A stretch of DNA of 64,000 nucleotides from Pseudomonadota bacterium (GCA_021847835.1 JAJZPR010000002.1:1-64000); one strand, 5' to 3'. Shown: positions 1 through 8,918, counted from the first letter of the stretch. The notes: generated by a model from the letters alone, not told the origin. Numbers and translations are program-made.

Positions 1-93
1 GAACCCATCGGCTATATCCCGCCCGCCGAAGCTGAGGCAAACTACTACCGGCAACTCGCCGAAGAACGTGCCCGGGAAACCGAGCTAACTTAA
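1..93 (+). mobile_element. 3' end of IS3-family transposase (OrfB-like C-terminal tail), truncated by window start
   Basis: Frame 1 reads EPIGYIPPAEAEANYYRQLAEERARETELT*, the typical C-terminus of IS3-family transposases. Confidence 0.8.
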
Positions 94-140
94 ACCAAAC
101 AGCCTCCATGAAACCCGGGGCGATTCATCGAGGAAAAAAC

Positions 141-743
141 ATGGACGTAAGAACTGCTATCGAAACCCGGCGCGCGGTCAGGAAACTCGATCCGGCGCAT
201 GCGATGGGTGAGGACGAAATTCGCGAGCTGATGTCGCTGGCGATGCTGTCGCCCACCGCCTTCAACATTCAGCACTGGCGCTTTGTGCTGGTGCGCGACC
301 AGGCCCTGCGCGAACAGATACGTGCGGCCTGCTGGATGCAGCCGCAGATTACTGACGCCTCGCTGCTGGTGGTGATCTGCGCCGATGTGAAGGCCTGGCA
401 GAAATCGCCGGAACGGTACTGGCAGACGGCGCCGGCCGAGGTGCGTGAAGGGCTGCTGGAAGGCATCCGCCAGCACTACGCAGGGCGCGAGCGCTTTCAG
501 GTAGAAGAGGCCATGCGCTCCTGCGGCATCGCCGCGCAGACGCTGATGCTGGCGGCGAAGGGCATGGGCTATGACAGCAGCCCCATGGACCTGGGCGACG
601 TGGACGCCGTGGCCAAACTCATCAACCTGCCAGAAGACCACGTCATCGCCATGTATGTGGCGATCGGCAAGGGAACCGACGCACCCTGGCCGCGCGGCGG
701 GCAGCTTGCATATGAGGAGGTGGTCAGGACGGACCGGTTCTGA
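141..743 (+). CDS. Nitroreductase family protein
   Basis: ORF 108..743; MDVRTAIETRRAVRKLDP...LSPTAFNIQHWRFVLVRD nitroreductase signature; start chosen at 141. Confidence 0.8.
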   Translation: MDVRTAIETRRAVRKLDPAHAMGEDEIRELMSLAMLSPTAFNIQHWRFVLVRDQALREQIRAACWMQPQITDASLLVVICADVKAWQKSPERYWQTAPAEVREGLLEGIRQHYAGRERFQVEEAMRSCGIAAQTLMLAAKGMGYDSSPMDLGDVDAVAKLINLPEDHVIAMYVAIGKGTDAPWPRGGQLAYEEVVRTDRF

Positions 744-805
744 GCGGCAACATGAATCAAAGGTTTAAGCTCGAATTTATTTTCGACCTTAGGGAAAACT
801 CAGGC

Positions 806-1240
806 CTAACTCCCGCCCATGATCAGATTGAAAACCTGGCGCATCAGGTTCAGCTCGGACACGGGCATGCCGCGCATCTGGCTGATGGGCTTGAAGACGC
901 CGCCGAGCGGTTCGATCGCCGCGTGCGGCGCATCGAGTCCGATGAAGCGGGCGAGGTGGATGCGGATGGGGCCGCTGTCGTCGGACAGCCAGGCCTGGAA
1001 GTCGTCGTCGATCTTCAACTGCGCTGGGTCGAGGGCGTATCTTGCCGCCAGCGCATCGAGCACCGCGGCGGAGGTGTGTTGTGCGCCGGCGTCGCTTGGT
1101 GTCGGCATGTCGCTCGCGGCTTCCGGCAGGGGCGCGGGTGCAAGCACGCTGTCGCCGTAGCGGGCGAAGAGCAGGGCGCAGCTGTAGCTGTCGAAGTGGC
1201 AGAGGATGACGCGGTTGCGGTCGAGGATGTTGGTGTTCAT
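806..1240 (-). CDS. Hypothetical protein (144 aa), possible member of the NifA-regulated small-gene operon
   Basis: ORF MNTNILDRNRVILCHFDSYSC...; same strand as the upstream cluster of overlapping small ORFs. Confidence 0.55.
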   Translation of the reverse strand: MNTNILDRNRVILCHFDSYSCALLFARYGDSVLAPAPLPEAASDMPTPSDAGAQHTSAAVLDALAARYALDPAQLKIDDDFQAWLSDDSGPIRIHLARFIGLDAPHAAIEPLGGVFKPISQMRGMPVSELNLMRQVFNLIMGGS

Positions 1241-1284
1241 GGTGTTGTCCGTTATCCCAAAAGTTTTGCTGGGACTGGTTCAGA

Positions 1285-1355
1285 TGGATCGCCACGGCCC
1301 TGCGGGCCTCGCGATGATGGTTGAGGTGTCATTGCGAGCGTAGCGCGGCAATCCA
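1285..1355. repeat. Dispersed palindromic intergenic repeat (TGGATYGCC...CTCGCRATGA type)
   Basis: Left arm TGGATCGCCACGGCCCTGCGGGCCTCGCGATGA; right arm reverse complement TGGATTGCCGCGCTACGCTCGCAATGAC. Confidence 0.6.
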
Positions 1356-1387
1356 GGTTTCTTTGCTGATCATTCGAGTTCATCTGT

Positions 1388-1654
1388 TCACACCACGCGC
1401 TCGCCGTCGCGGTAGCCGGCATCCGCTTCGAATTCCAGGTAGTAGATTTTGAAATGGTCCTCGATGTGGTGTTCGTCCGGGATGGAGTCGGCCCGTTCCG
1501 GATAACGTTCCAGCAGCGCGGTGCGGTGCGTGCGCCAGGCATTCAGCAGGGCGAGACGGGCGCTGTCCCGGCTGCGCCCCGCGCCGCGGAACATGAAATG
1601 GTGGGTGTTCATTTCCGCTACCGCAAAGCTTTCCGGTGTGCCAGGTTCAGTCAT
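1388..1654 (-). CDS. Hypothetical protein (88 aa)
   Basis: ORF MTEPGTPESFAVAEMNTHHFMFRG...; overlaps the preceding ORF by 8 nt. Confidence 0.55.
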   Translation of the reverse strand: MTEPGTPESFAVAEMNTHHFMFRGAGRSRDSARLALLNAWRTHRTALLERYPERADSIPDEHHIEDHFKIYYLEFEADAGYRDGERVV

Positions 1655-1814
1655 CTTCCATCGACGGCTGCAGGATCACTTCGTCCGGCACGCCGTTGCC
1701 GTTCTGTTCAAAATCCAGTCCGCCGACCAGCGAGTAGCCGGCATCGCCTTCGATCAGCACCACGGCCTGCGCGGGCATTTGCTGCAAGGCGGCGATCAGT
1801 TGCGCCACGGTCAT
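1647..1814 (-). CDS. Hypothetical small protein (55 aa)
   Basis: MTVAQLIAALQQMPAQAVVLIEGDAGYSLVGGLDFEQNGNGVPDEVILQPSMEDD; ATGA overlap with upstream ORF. Confidence 0.6.
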   Translation of the reverse strand: MTVAQLIAALQQMPAQAVVLIEGDAGYSLVGGLDFEQNGNGVPDEVILQPSMEDD

Positions 1815-2122
1815 GACGGCCGGGCTATGGTGAGCCGGATGTCGACATCCCGGGCCAGCCAGCCCAGGGTAACTGCGCGGAAGGCCTTGTCGTCGGCGGT
1901 GTCCCAGATTACGCACAGCAGGGCCTCGTCCCTGGTCAGGGGCTCGTCCCTGTCCAGCTTTTCGCTGGCGGCGGCGCAGGCGAGGGGATCGGTGTTGTGG
2001 CTGGCGAACACTTCGCTGGCGGCCTTGATGCCGGCGGCGATTTCCTGCGGCGATGCCAGATGGACGTGATCGCCTTCGATTTTAAGGAGTGCTTCCATGC
2101 GGGACTCGGCTGCTGGTTTCAT
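1811..2122 (-). CDS. Hypothetical protein (103 aa)
   Basis: MKPAAESRMEALLKIEGDHVHLASPQEIAAGI...; ATGA overlap with upstream ORF. Confidence 0.6.
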   Translation of the reverse strand: MKPAAESRMEALLKIEGDHVHLASPQEIAAGIKAASEVFASHNTDPLACAAASEKLDRDEPLTRDEALLCVIWDTADDKAFRAVTLGWLARDVDIRLTIARPS

Positions 2123-2499
2123 GCGCCGGCCTCGCCTGCAGTAGGGGCCGGCCTGTATGCGAATACTTCGGGCTGGTTCTTGCGGTACACGCGCAGCCAC
2201 ATTAGGGTGGCCGGCACCAGCGAGCGCACGGCGAACCACAGCGCTTCCTCTTCCGCGCTGTCGCCGCTGCCGATCCGGCGCGTCAGGGACTGCCAGCCTT
2301 TCCAGTCGATTTCTTCAAGCAGGACTTGCGTTGACGGCGGCAGGTTGGCTATGGAGTCGCTCATGATTTTCAGTTGGCGCGTGGTTTCCGCGCGGGTAAG
2401 GCACGAGAACAGGAACTCGTCCTTCTCCAGCCCCTCGGTCAGGGTCAGCACGGCGACACCCGCATTTTCGATGATGGACAGCAGTGAGACATTGAACAT
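2119..2499 (-). CDS. Hypothetical protein (126 aa), first gene of putative NifA-regulated operon
   Basis: MFNVSLLSIIENAGVAVLTLTEGLEKDEFLFSCLTRAETTRQLK...; downstream of a sigma54/UAS-like promoter at 2567-2652. Confidence 0.6.
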   Translation of the reverse strand: MFNVSLLSIIENAGVAVLTLTEGLEKDEFLFSCLTRAETTRQLKIMSDSIANLPPSTQVLLEEIDWKGWQSLTRRIGSGDSAEEEALWFAVRSLVPATLMWLRVYRKNQPEVFAYRPAPTAGEAGA

Positions 2500-2566
2500 G
2501 AGAGATCTCCCGTAATTCGGTTTCTTCGTGCGGCATTTCCAAGACAGGCAGGCTTCCAACAACCCA

Positions 2567-2582
2567 AGCAGCCGGCATGCCA
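2567..2582 (-). promoter_or_regulatory. Putative sigma54 -24/-12 promoter (TGGCAT-GCCGG-CTGCT on minus strand)
   Basis: GG-N10-GC core preserved; deviates from TGGCAC-N5-TTGCW at two positions; ~68 nt upstream of the 2499 start codon. Confidence 0.5.
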
Positions 2583-2636
2583 AAAAAGCGCATGAACATC
2601 TTCGCGGGCCTGGGGCAGCGCAAAAGGAAATTCATT

Positions 2637-2652
2637 TGTCGCAAACCCTACA
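2637..2652. promoter_or_regulatory. Putative NifA upstream activator sequence TGT-N10-ACA
   Basis: TGT CGCAAACCCT ACA; ~64 bp upstream of the minus-strand -24 element, matching the nifB spacing (~66 bp). Confidence 0.5.
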
Positions 2653-2684
2653 AAGCCGACGAAGGTGAGGCGCATGCCAAAACC

Positions 2685-2918
2685 TCATTTGATTTTTTTC
2701 CGCTCGGAGGCGGAGTAGTTGCTGAAATGGCCTTCGCGCGCCGCCTGCCTGCGGGCGCTGGCGATGATGCCCGCAGTCTTGCCCGGAGCCTGGGGCATGG
2801 ACACGAGTTTTTGCAGCTCCTGGCTGCCGCAATCGGGGCAGGCGGGAACGTCGCTACTGCGGACCAGCAGTTCGAAAGTCTTGTTGCAGCGGGGGCAATG
2901 AAAATCGTGAAGCGGCAT
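2685..2918 (-). CDS. FmdB-family zinc-ribbon protein
   Basis: MPLHDFHCPRCNKTFELLVRSSDVPACPDCGSQELQKLVSMPQ; two CxxC pairs. Confidence 0.8.
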   Translation of the reverse strand: MPLHDFHCPRCNKTFELLVRSSDVPACPDCGSQELQKLVSMPQAPGKTAGIIASARRQAAREGHFSNYSASERKKIK

Positions 2919-2926
2919 GGGTGTCC

Positions 2927-2942
2927 TGTAGTGGTTGCGACA
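2927..2942. promoter_or_regulatory. Putative NifA upstream activator sequence TGT-N10-ACA upstream of nifA
   Basis: TGT AGTGGTTGCG ACA, ~90 bp upstream of a sigma54-like -24 element. Confidence 0.45.
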
Positions 2943-3022
2943 AAAAAATGGCTACAGAGGACATATGCAAAAACCAGGCCTCGCACCCTATGCATAAGGA
3001 ATTTAGGAGGCCGTCATCCTAT

Positions 3023-3038
3023 TGGCATGCCAATTGCA
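3023..3038 (+). promoter_or_regulatory. Putative sigma54 -24/-12 promoter of nifA
   Basis: TGGCAT-GCCAA-TTGCA; one mismatch to TGGCAC-N5-TTGCA. Confidence 0.6.
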
Positions 3039-3106
3039 TGTTTTGTCACGCTAGGGGAGTAAAAATCATCTTCAGGACCTGAAACAGGGTCGGCGAGGTC
3101 AGAGTT

Positions 3107-4732
3107 ATGGGTGCGTTTCCGGGTCGCGAGGCAGGTATCGAACTTGCAACTATCTATGAAATCAGCAAGATACTGAGCTCTTCTCTCGACCTGAACAAGA
3201 CGGCGCGGGAGGTGCTGGGCGTGCTGTCTTCGCATCTGAAGATGCAGCGCGGCATGGTCAGTTTGGTGCAGCCGTCGGGCGAGTTGCACGTCGTTGAGGC
3301 CACCGGCATGTCAGCCGAGGCGGCCAGCCGCGGTAAATTCCGCAAGGGCGAGGGCATTACCGGAAAGATTCTGCAAACCGGCATGCCCATCGTGGTGCCC
3401 GACGTGGCAAAGGAACCGCTGTTCTTGAATCGCACCGGCTCCCGCAGCATGGGCGAGGGACGCGTCGTTGCGTTTATCGGCGTGCCGATCAAGATTGGGC
3501 GTCAGACAGTCGGAGTCTTGAGCGTGGATAGGGAGGTGGACGGCAAGCCTGCCAGTTTCGAGCACGATGTGCGCTTCCTTTCCATGGTGGCAAACCTGAT
3601 CGGGCAGACCACGCGTCTGCATGAGCACGTCGCCGCCGAGCGCGAGGAGCTGATGCAGCGCCAGCACCGACTGCAGAAGGAATTGCAGGGCAAGTACAGT
3701 CTGGACAACGTCATCGGCCGCAGCAAGCGCATGCAGGAGGTATTCGCCGAAGTCCACCAGGCCGCGCCCGGCAAATCGACGGTGCTGCTGCGCGGCGAGA
3801 GCGGGACCGGCAAGGAAGTCATCGCGCGCTCCATTCATTACCTGAGCCAGCGCAAGGATGCGCCCTTCATCAAGGTCAATTGCGCCGCGCTTTCGGAAAC
3901 GCTGCTCGAATCAGAACTGTTCGGCCATGAGAAAGGCTCGTTCACCGGCGCCACCCAGGAACGCAAGGGTCGCTTCGAAATGGCCCATGGCGGCACGCTA
4001 TTTTTGGACGAACTCGGCGAGATTTCCCAGGCTTTCCAGACCAAGCTGTTGCGCGTATTGCAGGAGCGCGAATTCGAGCGCGTGGGCGGCAACAAGTCGA
4101 TCAAGGTCGATGTGCGCCTGATCGCCGCGACCAACCGCAACCTCGAGGAGGATGTGGCCAAGAAAATATTCCGCGCCGATCTCTACTACCGCATCAATGT
4201 CGTGAGCATTTTCCTGCCGCCGCTGCGCGAACGGCGCGAGGACATCCCGCTGCTGGTCGAATATTTCCTGGACAAGTTCAACAAGGAAAACGAGCGCAAG
4301 CTCGCCATTTCGCCGGAGGCCATGGAAATCCTGCTCAAGTGCAACTGGCCCGGCAACGTGCGTGAACTGGAAAACTGCGTGGAGCGCACCGCCACGATGA
4401 CGCGCACGAATGTCATCCATGACGTGGATTTGCCTTGCCAGCAGAACAAGTGCTTCTCTCAGGTTTTGCAGCACTATGGGCAGGTCCAGCAGGCGATCCC
4501 GATCATCCAGAACGACATGATCGCCCATAGTTTGGAGGCCGCCGGCGGAGGTGAAGCTTCCGCTGCCGACGCTCACGGCGAACCGGGCAACATGAGCGAG
4601 CGCGAGCGTCTGGTCTGGGCCCTTGAACAATGCGGCTGGGTGCAGGCGAAGGCCGCGCGCCTGCTGAATCTGACGCCGCGCCAGATTGGCTACGCGCTGC
4701 AGAAGTACAACATCGAAGTCAAGCGGCTGTAG
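3107..4732 (+). CDS. nifA: NifA, nif-specific sigma54-dependent transcriptional activator (GAF-AAA+-HTH)
   Basis: N-terminal [17 protein letters not shown]-like [16 protein letters not shown]-terminal Fis-type HTH; adjacent to nifB. Confidence 0.95.
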   Translation: MGAFPGREAGIELATIYEISKILSSSLDLNKTAREVLGVLSSHLKMQRGMVSLVQPSGELHVVEATGMSAEAASRGKFRKGEGITGKILQTGMPIVVPDVAKEPLFLNRTGSRSMGEGRVVAFIGVPIKIGRQTVGVLSVDREVDGKPASFEHDVRFLSMVANLIGQTTRLHEHVAAEREELMQRQHRLQKELQGKYSLDNVIGRSKRMQEVFAEVHQAAPGKSTVLLRGESGTGKEVIARSIHYLSQRKDAPFIKVNCAALSETLLESELFGHEKGSFTGATQERKGRFEMAHGGTLFLDELGEISQAFQTKLLRVLQEREFERVGGNKSIKVDVRLIAATNRNLEEDVAKKIFRADLYYRINVVSIFLPPLRERREDIPLLVEYFLDKFNKENERKLAISPEAMEILLKCNWPGNVRELENCVERTATMTRTNVIHDVDLPCQQNKCFSQVLQHYGQVQQAIPIIQNDMIAHSLEAAGGGEASAADAHGEPGNMSERERLVWALEQCGWVQAKAARLLNLTPRQIGYALQKYNIEVKRL

Positions 4733-4733
4733 T

Positions 4734-4822
4734 CGGTTGTCAGTAATCAGTCGTCGGTAAGCGGTAGTCAGTTTTTTTTCTGCGCTGAGAACTGAAGACT
4801 GAAAACCGACAACTATCAACTG
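4734..4822. repeat. Inverted repeat built of 7-bp period TCAGTNN units
   Basis: Left TCAGTAA TCAGTCG TCGGTAA GCGGTAG TCAGTTT; right arm reverse complement TCGGTTT TCAGTCT TCAGTTC. Confidence 0.7.
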
Positions 4823-4860
4823 TAGTTTTCCCGACAATTTTTCCCACGCCAATCCCGCTT

Positions 4861-4876
4861 TGTCACAAGCGCGACA
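4861..4876. promoter_or_regulatory. NifA upstream activator sequence of nifB
   Basis: TGT CACAAGCGCG ACA, ~66 bp upstream of the -24 element. Confidence 0.75.
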
Positions 4877-4932
4877 AAACGCAAATTCTGCCAAGTGCCT
4901 GTATCCGTGCGTGTTTCGGGAAATTTCCACCG

Positions 4933-4948
4933 TGGCACGCTAGTTGCT
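4933..4948 (+). promoter_or_regulatory. sigma54 -24/-12 promoter of nifB
   Basis: TGGCAC-GCTAG-TTGCT, full consensus match. Confidence 0.85.
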
Positions 4949-5023
4949 GAATGTCCCGTGTAGCAGTTCATTTCCTGGCGGCCGCGAGTCGGCAGCCGAC
5001 GACAGAAGCGGACGGGAGCATTC

Positions 5024-6583
5024 ATGGACAATCAGGCAGGTGTGGTGAGCGTGGGGGTGGACCAGATCAAACCCCTCGATGAAATCATGCAGCAGATGGC
5101 CGAGCACAAGGGCTGCGGCACATCGGGCGGCAGCGGCAAGGCGAGTTGCGGTTCGGGCGCGGGCAGTGGCGACCTGCCGCCGGAAATCTGGGAGAAGGTG
5201 AAGAACCATCCCTGCTACAGCGAAGAGGCGCATCACCACTACGCGCGCATGCATGTGGCGGTGGCGCCGGCCTGCAACATCCAGTGTAACTACTGCAACC
5301 GCAAATACGACTGCGCCAACGAATCGCGTCCCGGCGTAGTGAGCGAGAAGCTCACACCCGAGCAGGCGGCGAAGAAAGTGCTGGCTGTCGCCTCCACCAT
5401 CCCGCAAATGACGGTGCTGGGCATCGCCGGCCCCGGCGATCCGCTCGCCAACCCCGAGAAGACCTTCAAGACTTTCGAGCTGGTGGCCAAGACCGCGCCG
5501 GACATCAAGCTGTGCGTGTCCACCAACGGTCTCGCGCTGCCCGAACATGTGGAGCGCCTGACCCAGTACAACATCGACCACGTCACCATCACCATCAACA
5601 TGGTCGATCCGGAAGTGGGCCAGCACATCTACCCGTGGATATTCTGGAAGAACAAGCGCTGGAAGGGCATCGACGCGGCGCGCATTCTCAGCGAGCACCA
5701 GTTGCGCGGCCTGGAGATGCTGACCGAGCGCGGCATCCTGTGCAAGGTCAACTCGGTGATGATTCCCGGCATCAACGACCATCACCTGGTCGAGGTGAAC
5801 AAGGCGGTGAAGTCGCGCGGCGCCTTCCTGCACAACATCATGCCGCTCATCTCCGCGCCGGAGCATGGCACCGTGTTCGGTCTCAACGGCCAGCGCGGGC
5901 CCACCGCGCAGGAACTCAAGGCCTTGCAGGACCAGTGCGAGGGCGAGATGAACATGATGCGCCATTGCCGCCAGTGCCGCGCCGACGCCGTCGGCTTGCT
6001 GGGCGAAGACCGCAGCGCCGAGTTCACGACTGAAAAGATCGAGGCAATGGAAGTGAACTATGACCTGGAAGGCCGCAAAGCCTACCAGGAGGCCGTGGAG
6101 AAGGAACGCCAGGCCAAGGTCGAAGCGCGCCAGGCCGAGATGGAAGACATGAGCGGCGAGTTCGCCGATCTGAAGATGCTGGTGGCCGTGGCGACCAAGG
6201 GCAGCGGCCGCATCAACGAGCACTTCGGCCATGCCAGCGAGTTCCAGATTTACGAACTCAGCACCTGCGGCGCCAAGTTCGTCGGCCATCGTCGCGTGGA
6301 CTTGTACTGCCAGGGCGGCTATGGCGAGGAAGACACGCTCGCCACGGTGATCCGCGCCATCAACGACTGCCATGCGGTGTTCGTGGCCAAGATCGGCGGC
6401 TGTCCCAAGGCCGACCTGAAGAATGCCGGCATCGACGCCGTGGACCAGTATGCCCACGAGTATATCGAGCAATCGGTGCTGCGCTACTTCAAGGACTACC
6501 TGGACAAAGTAAAGAGCGGCGAGATCGTGCACCAGGTGCGCGGCGATGCCGACATTCGCCAGGGCGCCTTCATCGCAGCATGA
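5024..6583 (+). CDS. nifB: NifB, FeMo-cofactor biosynthesis radical SAM protein with C-terminal NifX-like domain
   Basis: [32 protein letters not shown] radical SAM motif; C-terminal NifX/NafY-like domain. Confidence 0.97.
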   Translation: MDNQAGVVSVGVDQIKPLDEIMQQMAEHKGCGTSGGSGKASCGSGAGSGDLPPEIWEKVKNHPCYSEEAHHHYARMHVAVAPACNIQCNYCNRKYDCANESRPGVVSEKLTPEQAAKKVLAVASTIPQMTVLGIAGPGDPLANPEKTFKTFELVAKTAPDIKLCVSTNGLALPEHVERLTQYNIDHVTITINMVDPEVGQHIYPWIFWKNKRWKGIDAARILSEHQLRGLEMLTERGILCKVNSVMIPGINDHHLVEVNKAVKSRGAFLHNIMPLISAPEHGTVFGLNGQRGPTAQELKALQDQCEGEMNMMRHCRQCRADAVGLLGEDRSAEFTTEKIEAMEVNYDLEGRKAYQEAVEKERQAKVEARQAEMEDMSGEFADLKMLVAVATKGSGRINEHFGHASEFQIYELSTCGAKFVGHRRVDLYCQGGYGEEDTLATVIRAINDCHAVFVAKIGGCPKADLKNAGIDAVDQYAHEYIEQSVLRYFKDYLDKVKSGEIVHQVRGDADIRQGAFIAA

Positions 6584-6628
6584 AATTGCCGAATTAAATT
6601 TACCTGCAACAGCTAGGAGAGAAAGACC

Positions 6629-6850
6629 ATGGCATTCAAGATCATCACTTCCCAATGCACCGCCTGCTCGGCGTGCGAACCGGAGTGTCCCAACAACGCC
6701 ATCCGCGAGAAGGACGGCACTTTCATCATCAAGCCGGAGAAGTGCACCGAGTGCATCGGTTACTTCGACGACCCGCAGTGCGTCGCGGTGTGCCCGGTCG
6801 ATGACACTTGCGTCATCGACAACAGCTACCCTCGCTATCAAGCCGCCTAG
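6629..6850 (+). CDS. fdxN: 4Fe-4S ferredoxin, FdxN-type
   Basis: [20 protein letters not shown]...[22 protein letters not shown]; directly after nifB. Confidence 0.9.
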   Translation: MAFKIITSQCTACSACEPECPNNAIREKDGTFIIKPEKCTECIGYFDDPQCVAVCPVDDTCVIDNSYPRYQAA

Positions 6851-6856
6851 GAGAGC

Positions 6857-7225
6857 ATGATGCAATTCACCATGACTCCTGCCGCCGAGAAGTTCGTGCG
6901 CCGCATGATCCGCTTCGGCGGTGTCGGCGACAACGCCGGTTTCCGCTTGATGGTGAGCGTCGGCGGCTGTTCGGGACTGGCTTCCGAATTCAGCGTGGAG
7001 GCGGCGCCGAAGGAGGGCGACGCAGTGGTCGAAGTCAACGGCGTCAAATTCTTCCTGCCGGCGGAAAGCCGCCTGCTTCTGGAAGGCGCCACCATGGACT
7101 TCGCCGATACCCCGACCAACAGTGGGCTGACCTTCGTCACGCCGAACTCGCCGTCCTGTGGCTGCAGCAGCTCCAGCAGCAGCGTGGCCAGCATCGACAT
7201 CTCCAGCATCGGGCGCAAGCACTGA
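6857..7225 (+). CDS. nif-associated IscA/HesB-family iron-sulfur assembly protein
   Basis: FRLMVSVGGCSGLASEF... and C-terminal CGCSSS motif. Confidence 0.85.
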   Translation: MMQFTMTPAAEKFVRRMIRFGGVGDNAGFRLMVSVGGCSGLASEFSVEAAPKEGDAVVEVNGVKFFLPAESRLLLEGATMDFADTPTNSGLTFVTPNSPSCGCSSSSSSVASIDISSIGRKH

Positions 7226-7246
7226 GGCGGAAAAGGTGGACAGGCC

Positions 7247-7813
7247 ATGCAAGCAACGTGCACAACAAGTAGCGGGATGATGACAGCAAATCCAGTTGTA
7301 CCGGAGGGCATGAATCCCGCATGGCTGGAGCAGGCCTGCTTCGGCAGCAACCTGCCTGAGCAGGTCGAGCAGCACCTGTACCTGGCCGGCCTCAACTACC
7401 AGAACGACCAGATCGCCGAGAGCCACCTGTTCCAGGCCCAGGCGCTGGCGCCGGGCCATGCAGCGGTGCTGATTGCGCTCTACCGCTTCTACTTCTACAA
7501 GGGCCGTCTCCTGGATGCGCTGGAAGTGGCGCAGCGCTGCCTGATCAAGGCCGCGCGCGACAACGGCCTGAACGAGGATTGGCGACGCGTGCAGCCGGGC
7601 GACGCGGCGTTCGGCAGCTACGATGCCGTGTTGCCGCGCTTCTACCTCTTCACCCTGAAAGCCTGCGGCTATCTGCAAATGCGTCTGGGCCGGCTGGAGG
7701 AAAGCCGGGTCGTGCTCAACAGGATGCTGGAACTCGACCCCACGGACAAGCTGAATGCGTCGGTGCTGCTCAAGGTGCTCTATCGCCACGGCAGGGAGGA
7801 CGAGGATGAATGA
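7247..7813 (+). CDS. TPR-like nif-cluster protein
   Basis: Helical repeats QAQALAPGHAAVLIALYRFYFYKGRLLDALEVAQ...; ATGA-type overlap with next gene. Confidence 0.7.
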   Translation: MQATCTTSSGMMTANPVVPEGMNPAWLEQACFGSNLPEQVEQHLYLAGLNYQNDQIAESHLFQAQALAPGHAAVLIALYRFYFYKGRLLDALEVAQRCLIKAARDNGLNEDWRRVQPGDAAFGSYDAVLPRFYLFTLKACGYLQMRLGRLEESRVVLNRMLELDPTDKLNASVLLKVLYRHGREDEDE

Positions 7814-8600
7814 CATCGGCCCACCCACCGACTGGCAGGACTGCGAACTCGACTGTGCGAGATGTCCAAATAGTGAACTCAAGGCGCAAGAGCGATGCCA
7901 GCTTGGCTTGGCCTGCGTGCACGACCGCTACGCCAAGCGAATCGACCGCTTCTTCTTCTGGAATCAGGGCCTGGCCAAGGATTTCCTGGAACACCCGTAT
8001 TTCGAGGTGCGCGCGGTCGCGGCCAAGCACGTGGACGTCTTCCACCTGCCGCGCCTGCTCGACGACCCCGACGAAACCGTGCGCGGTAGCGCCGCGATCA
8101 GGCTGCCGGCCAAGCAACTGCTCAAGCTGGTGTTCGACCCGCACCGTGAAGTCAGAATCCGGGTGGCGGCACGCCTCGACCCCCACGATCTCGGTGCCAT
8201 GATCAGCGACCCGGATTACTACGTGCGTCAGGTGGTGGCGAAGCGCCTGCCGGACAGCCTGCTGACATTGATGATGCATGACGAGGAGCCTGACGTGCGC
8301 TGCGTTATCGCAAGTCGCATCTCCGAGGCCATGCTGCCGAACATGGCCAGGGACGAGGATGCCGGCGTGCGCCGGGAAGTGGCGCGGCGCATGAAGCCGT
8401 CGCAGTTGCAGATACTGCTGGACGATCCCGACTGGCGCGTGCGCTACGAAGTGGCGAGCCGCGCCGATCAGAATCATTTGCGGCACTTGGCCAACGATGA
8501 GGACGAACTCGTGCGCGATATCGTGCGCCAGCGTCTTGGACCGGCTACCGGCGACGTCAGTCAGTTGTTGGTGCAGAAGCCTGCACCCCAGGGGTTTTAA
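7806..8600 (+). CDS. Leucine-rich repeat variant (LRV) Fe-S protein of nif clusters
   Basis: N-terminal Cys cluster CELDCARCPN...RCQLGLACV followed by ~24-residue helical repeats (VRGSAAIRLP..., VRIRVAARLD...), like Azotobacter LRV. Confidence 0.8.
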   Translation: MNDIGPPTDWQDCELDCARCPNSELKAQERCQLGLACVHDRYAKRIDRFFFWNQGLAKDFLEHPYFEVRAVAAKHVDVFHLPRLLDDPDETVRGSAAIRLPAKQLLKLVFDPHREVRIRVAARLDPHDLGAMISDPDYYVRQVVAKRLPDSLLTLMMHDEEPDVRCVIASRISEAMLPNMARDEDAGVRREVARRMKPSQLQILLDDPDWRVRYEVASRADQNHLRHLANDEDELVRDIVRQRLGPATGDVSQLLVQKPAPQGF

Positions 8601-8612
8601 CAGGAGCAGGAA

Positions 8613-8918
8613 ATGGCAAAGATCAGCCGTGACAGCGACATCGTGGAAATCACCACCGACCCGATATTCGATTACGGGCAGAAGGTGAAATCCACCAAGA
8701 CCGTGCGCAACGATGGCACCTATGCTGGCAAGGACATCGGCGAAATCCTGGTGAGGAAGGGCGATGTCGGTTACGTCACCAGCATCGGCACCTTTCTGCA
8801 GCAGTTCTACATCTACGCCGTCGATTTCGTCGACACCGGCCATCGCGTCGGCATGCGCGGCAAGGAGCTTGAGGCGGTCGAGGACACAGTTTTGCGCAAT
8901 GAGGAGGCGACGGTATGA
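8613..8918 (+). CDS. nifZ: NifZ family protein
   Basis: FDYGQKVKSTKTVRNDGTYAGKDIGEILVRKGDVGYVTSIG... Confidence 0.9.
   Translation: MAKISRDSDIVEITTDPIFDYGQKVKSTKTVRNDGTYAGKDIGEILVRKGDVGYVTSIGTFLQQFYIYAVDFVDTGHRVGMRGKELEAVEDTVLRNEEATV

Noticed and set aside
752-1324. 190-aa plus-strand ORF opposite the 806..1240 gene
   Set aside because: Antisense composition artefact; runs through the dispersed repeat at 1285-1355; the minus-strand frame fits the neighbouring overlapping genes better.
4940-7882. 980-aa minus-strand ORF opposite nifB-fdxN-iscA-like genes
   Set aside because: Shadow ORF from high GC and codon bias; the plus-strand genes are unmistakable and the antisense translation has no recognisable domain.
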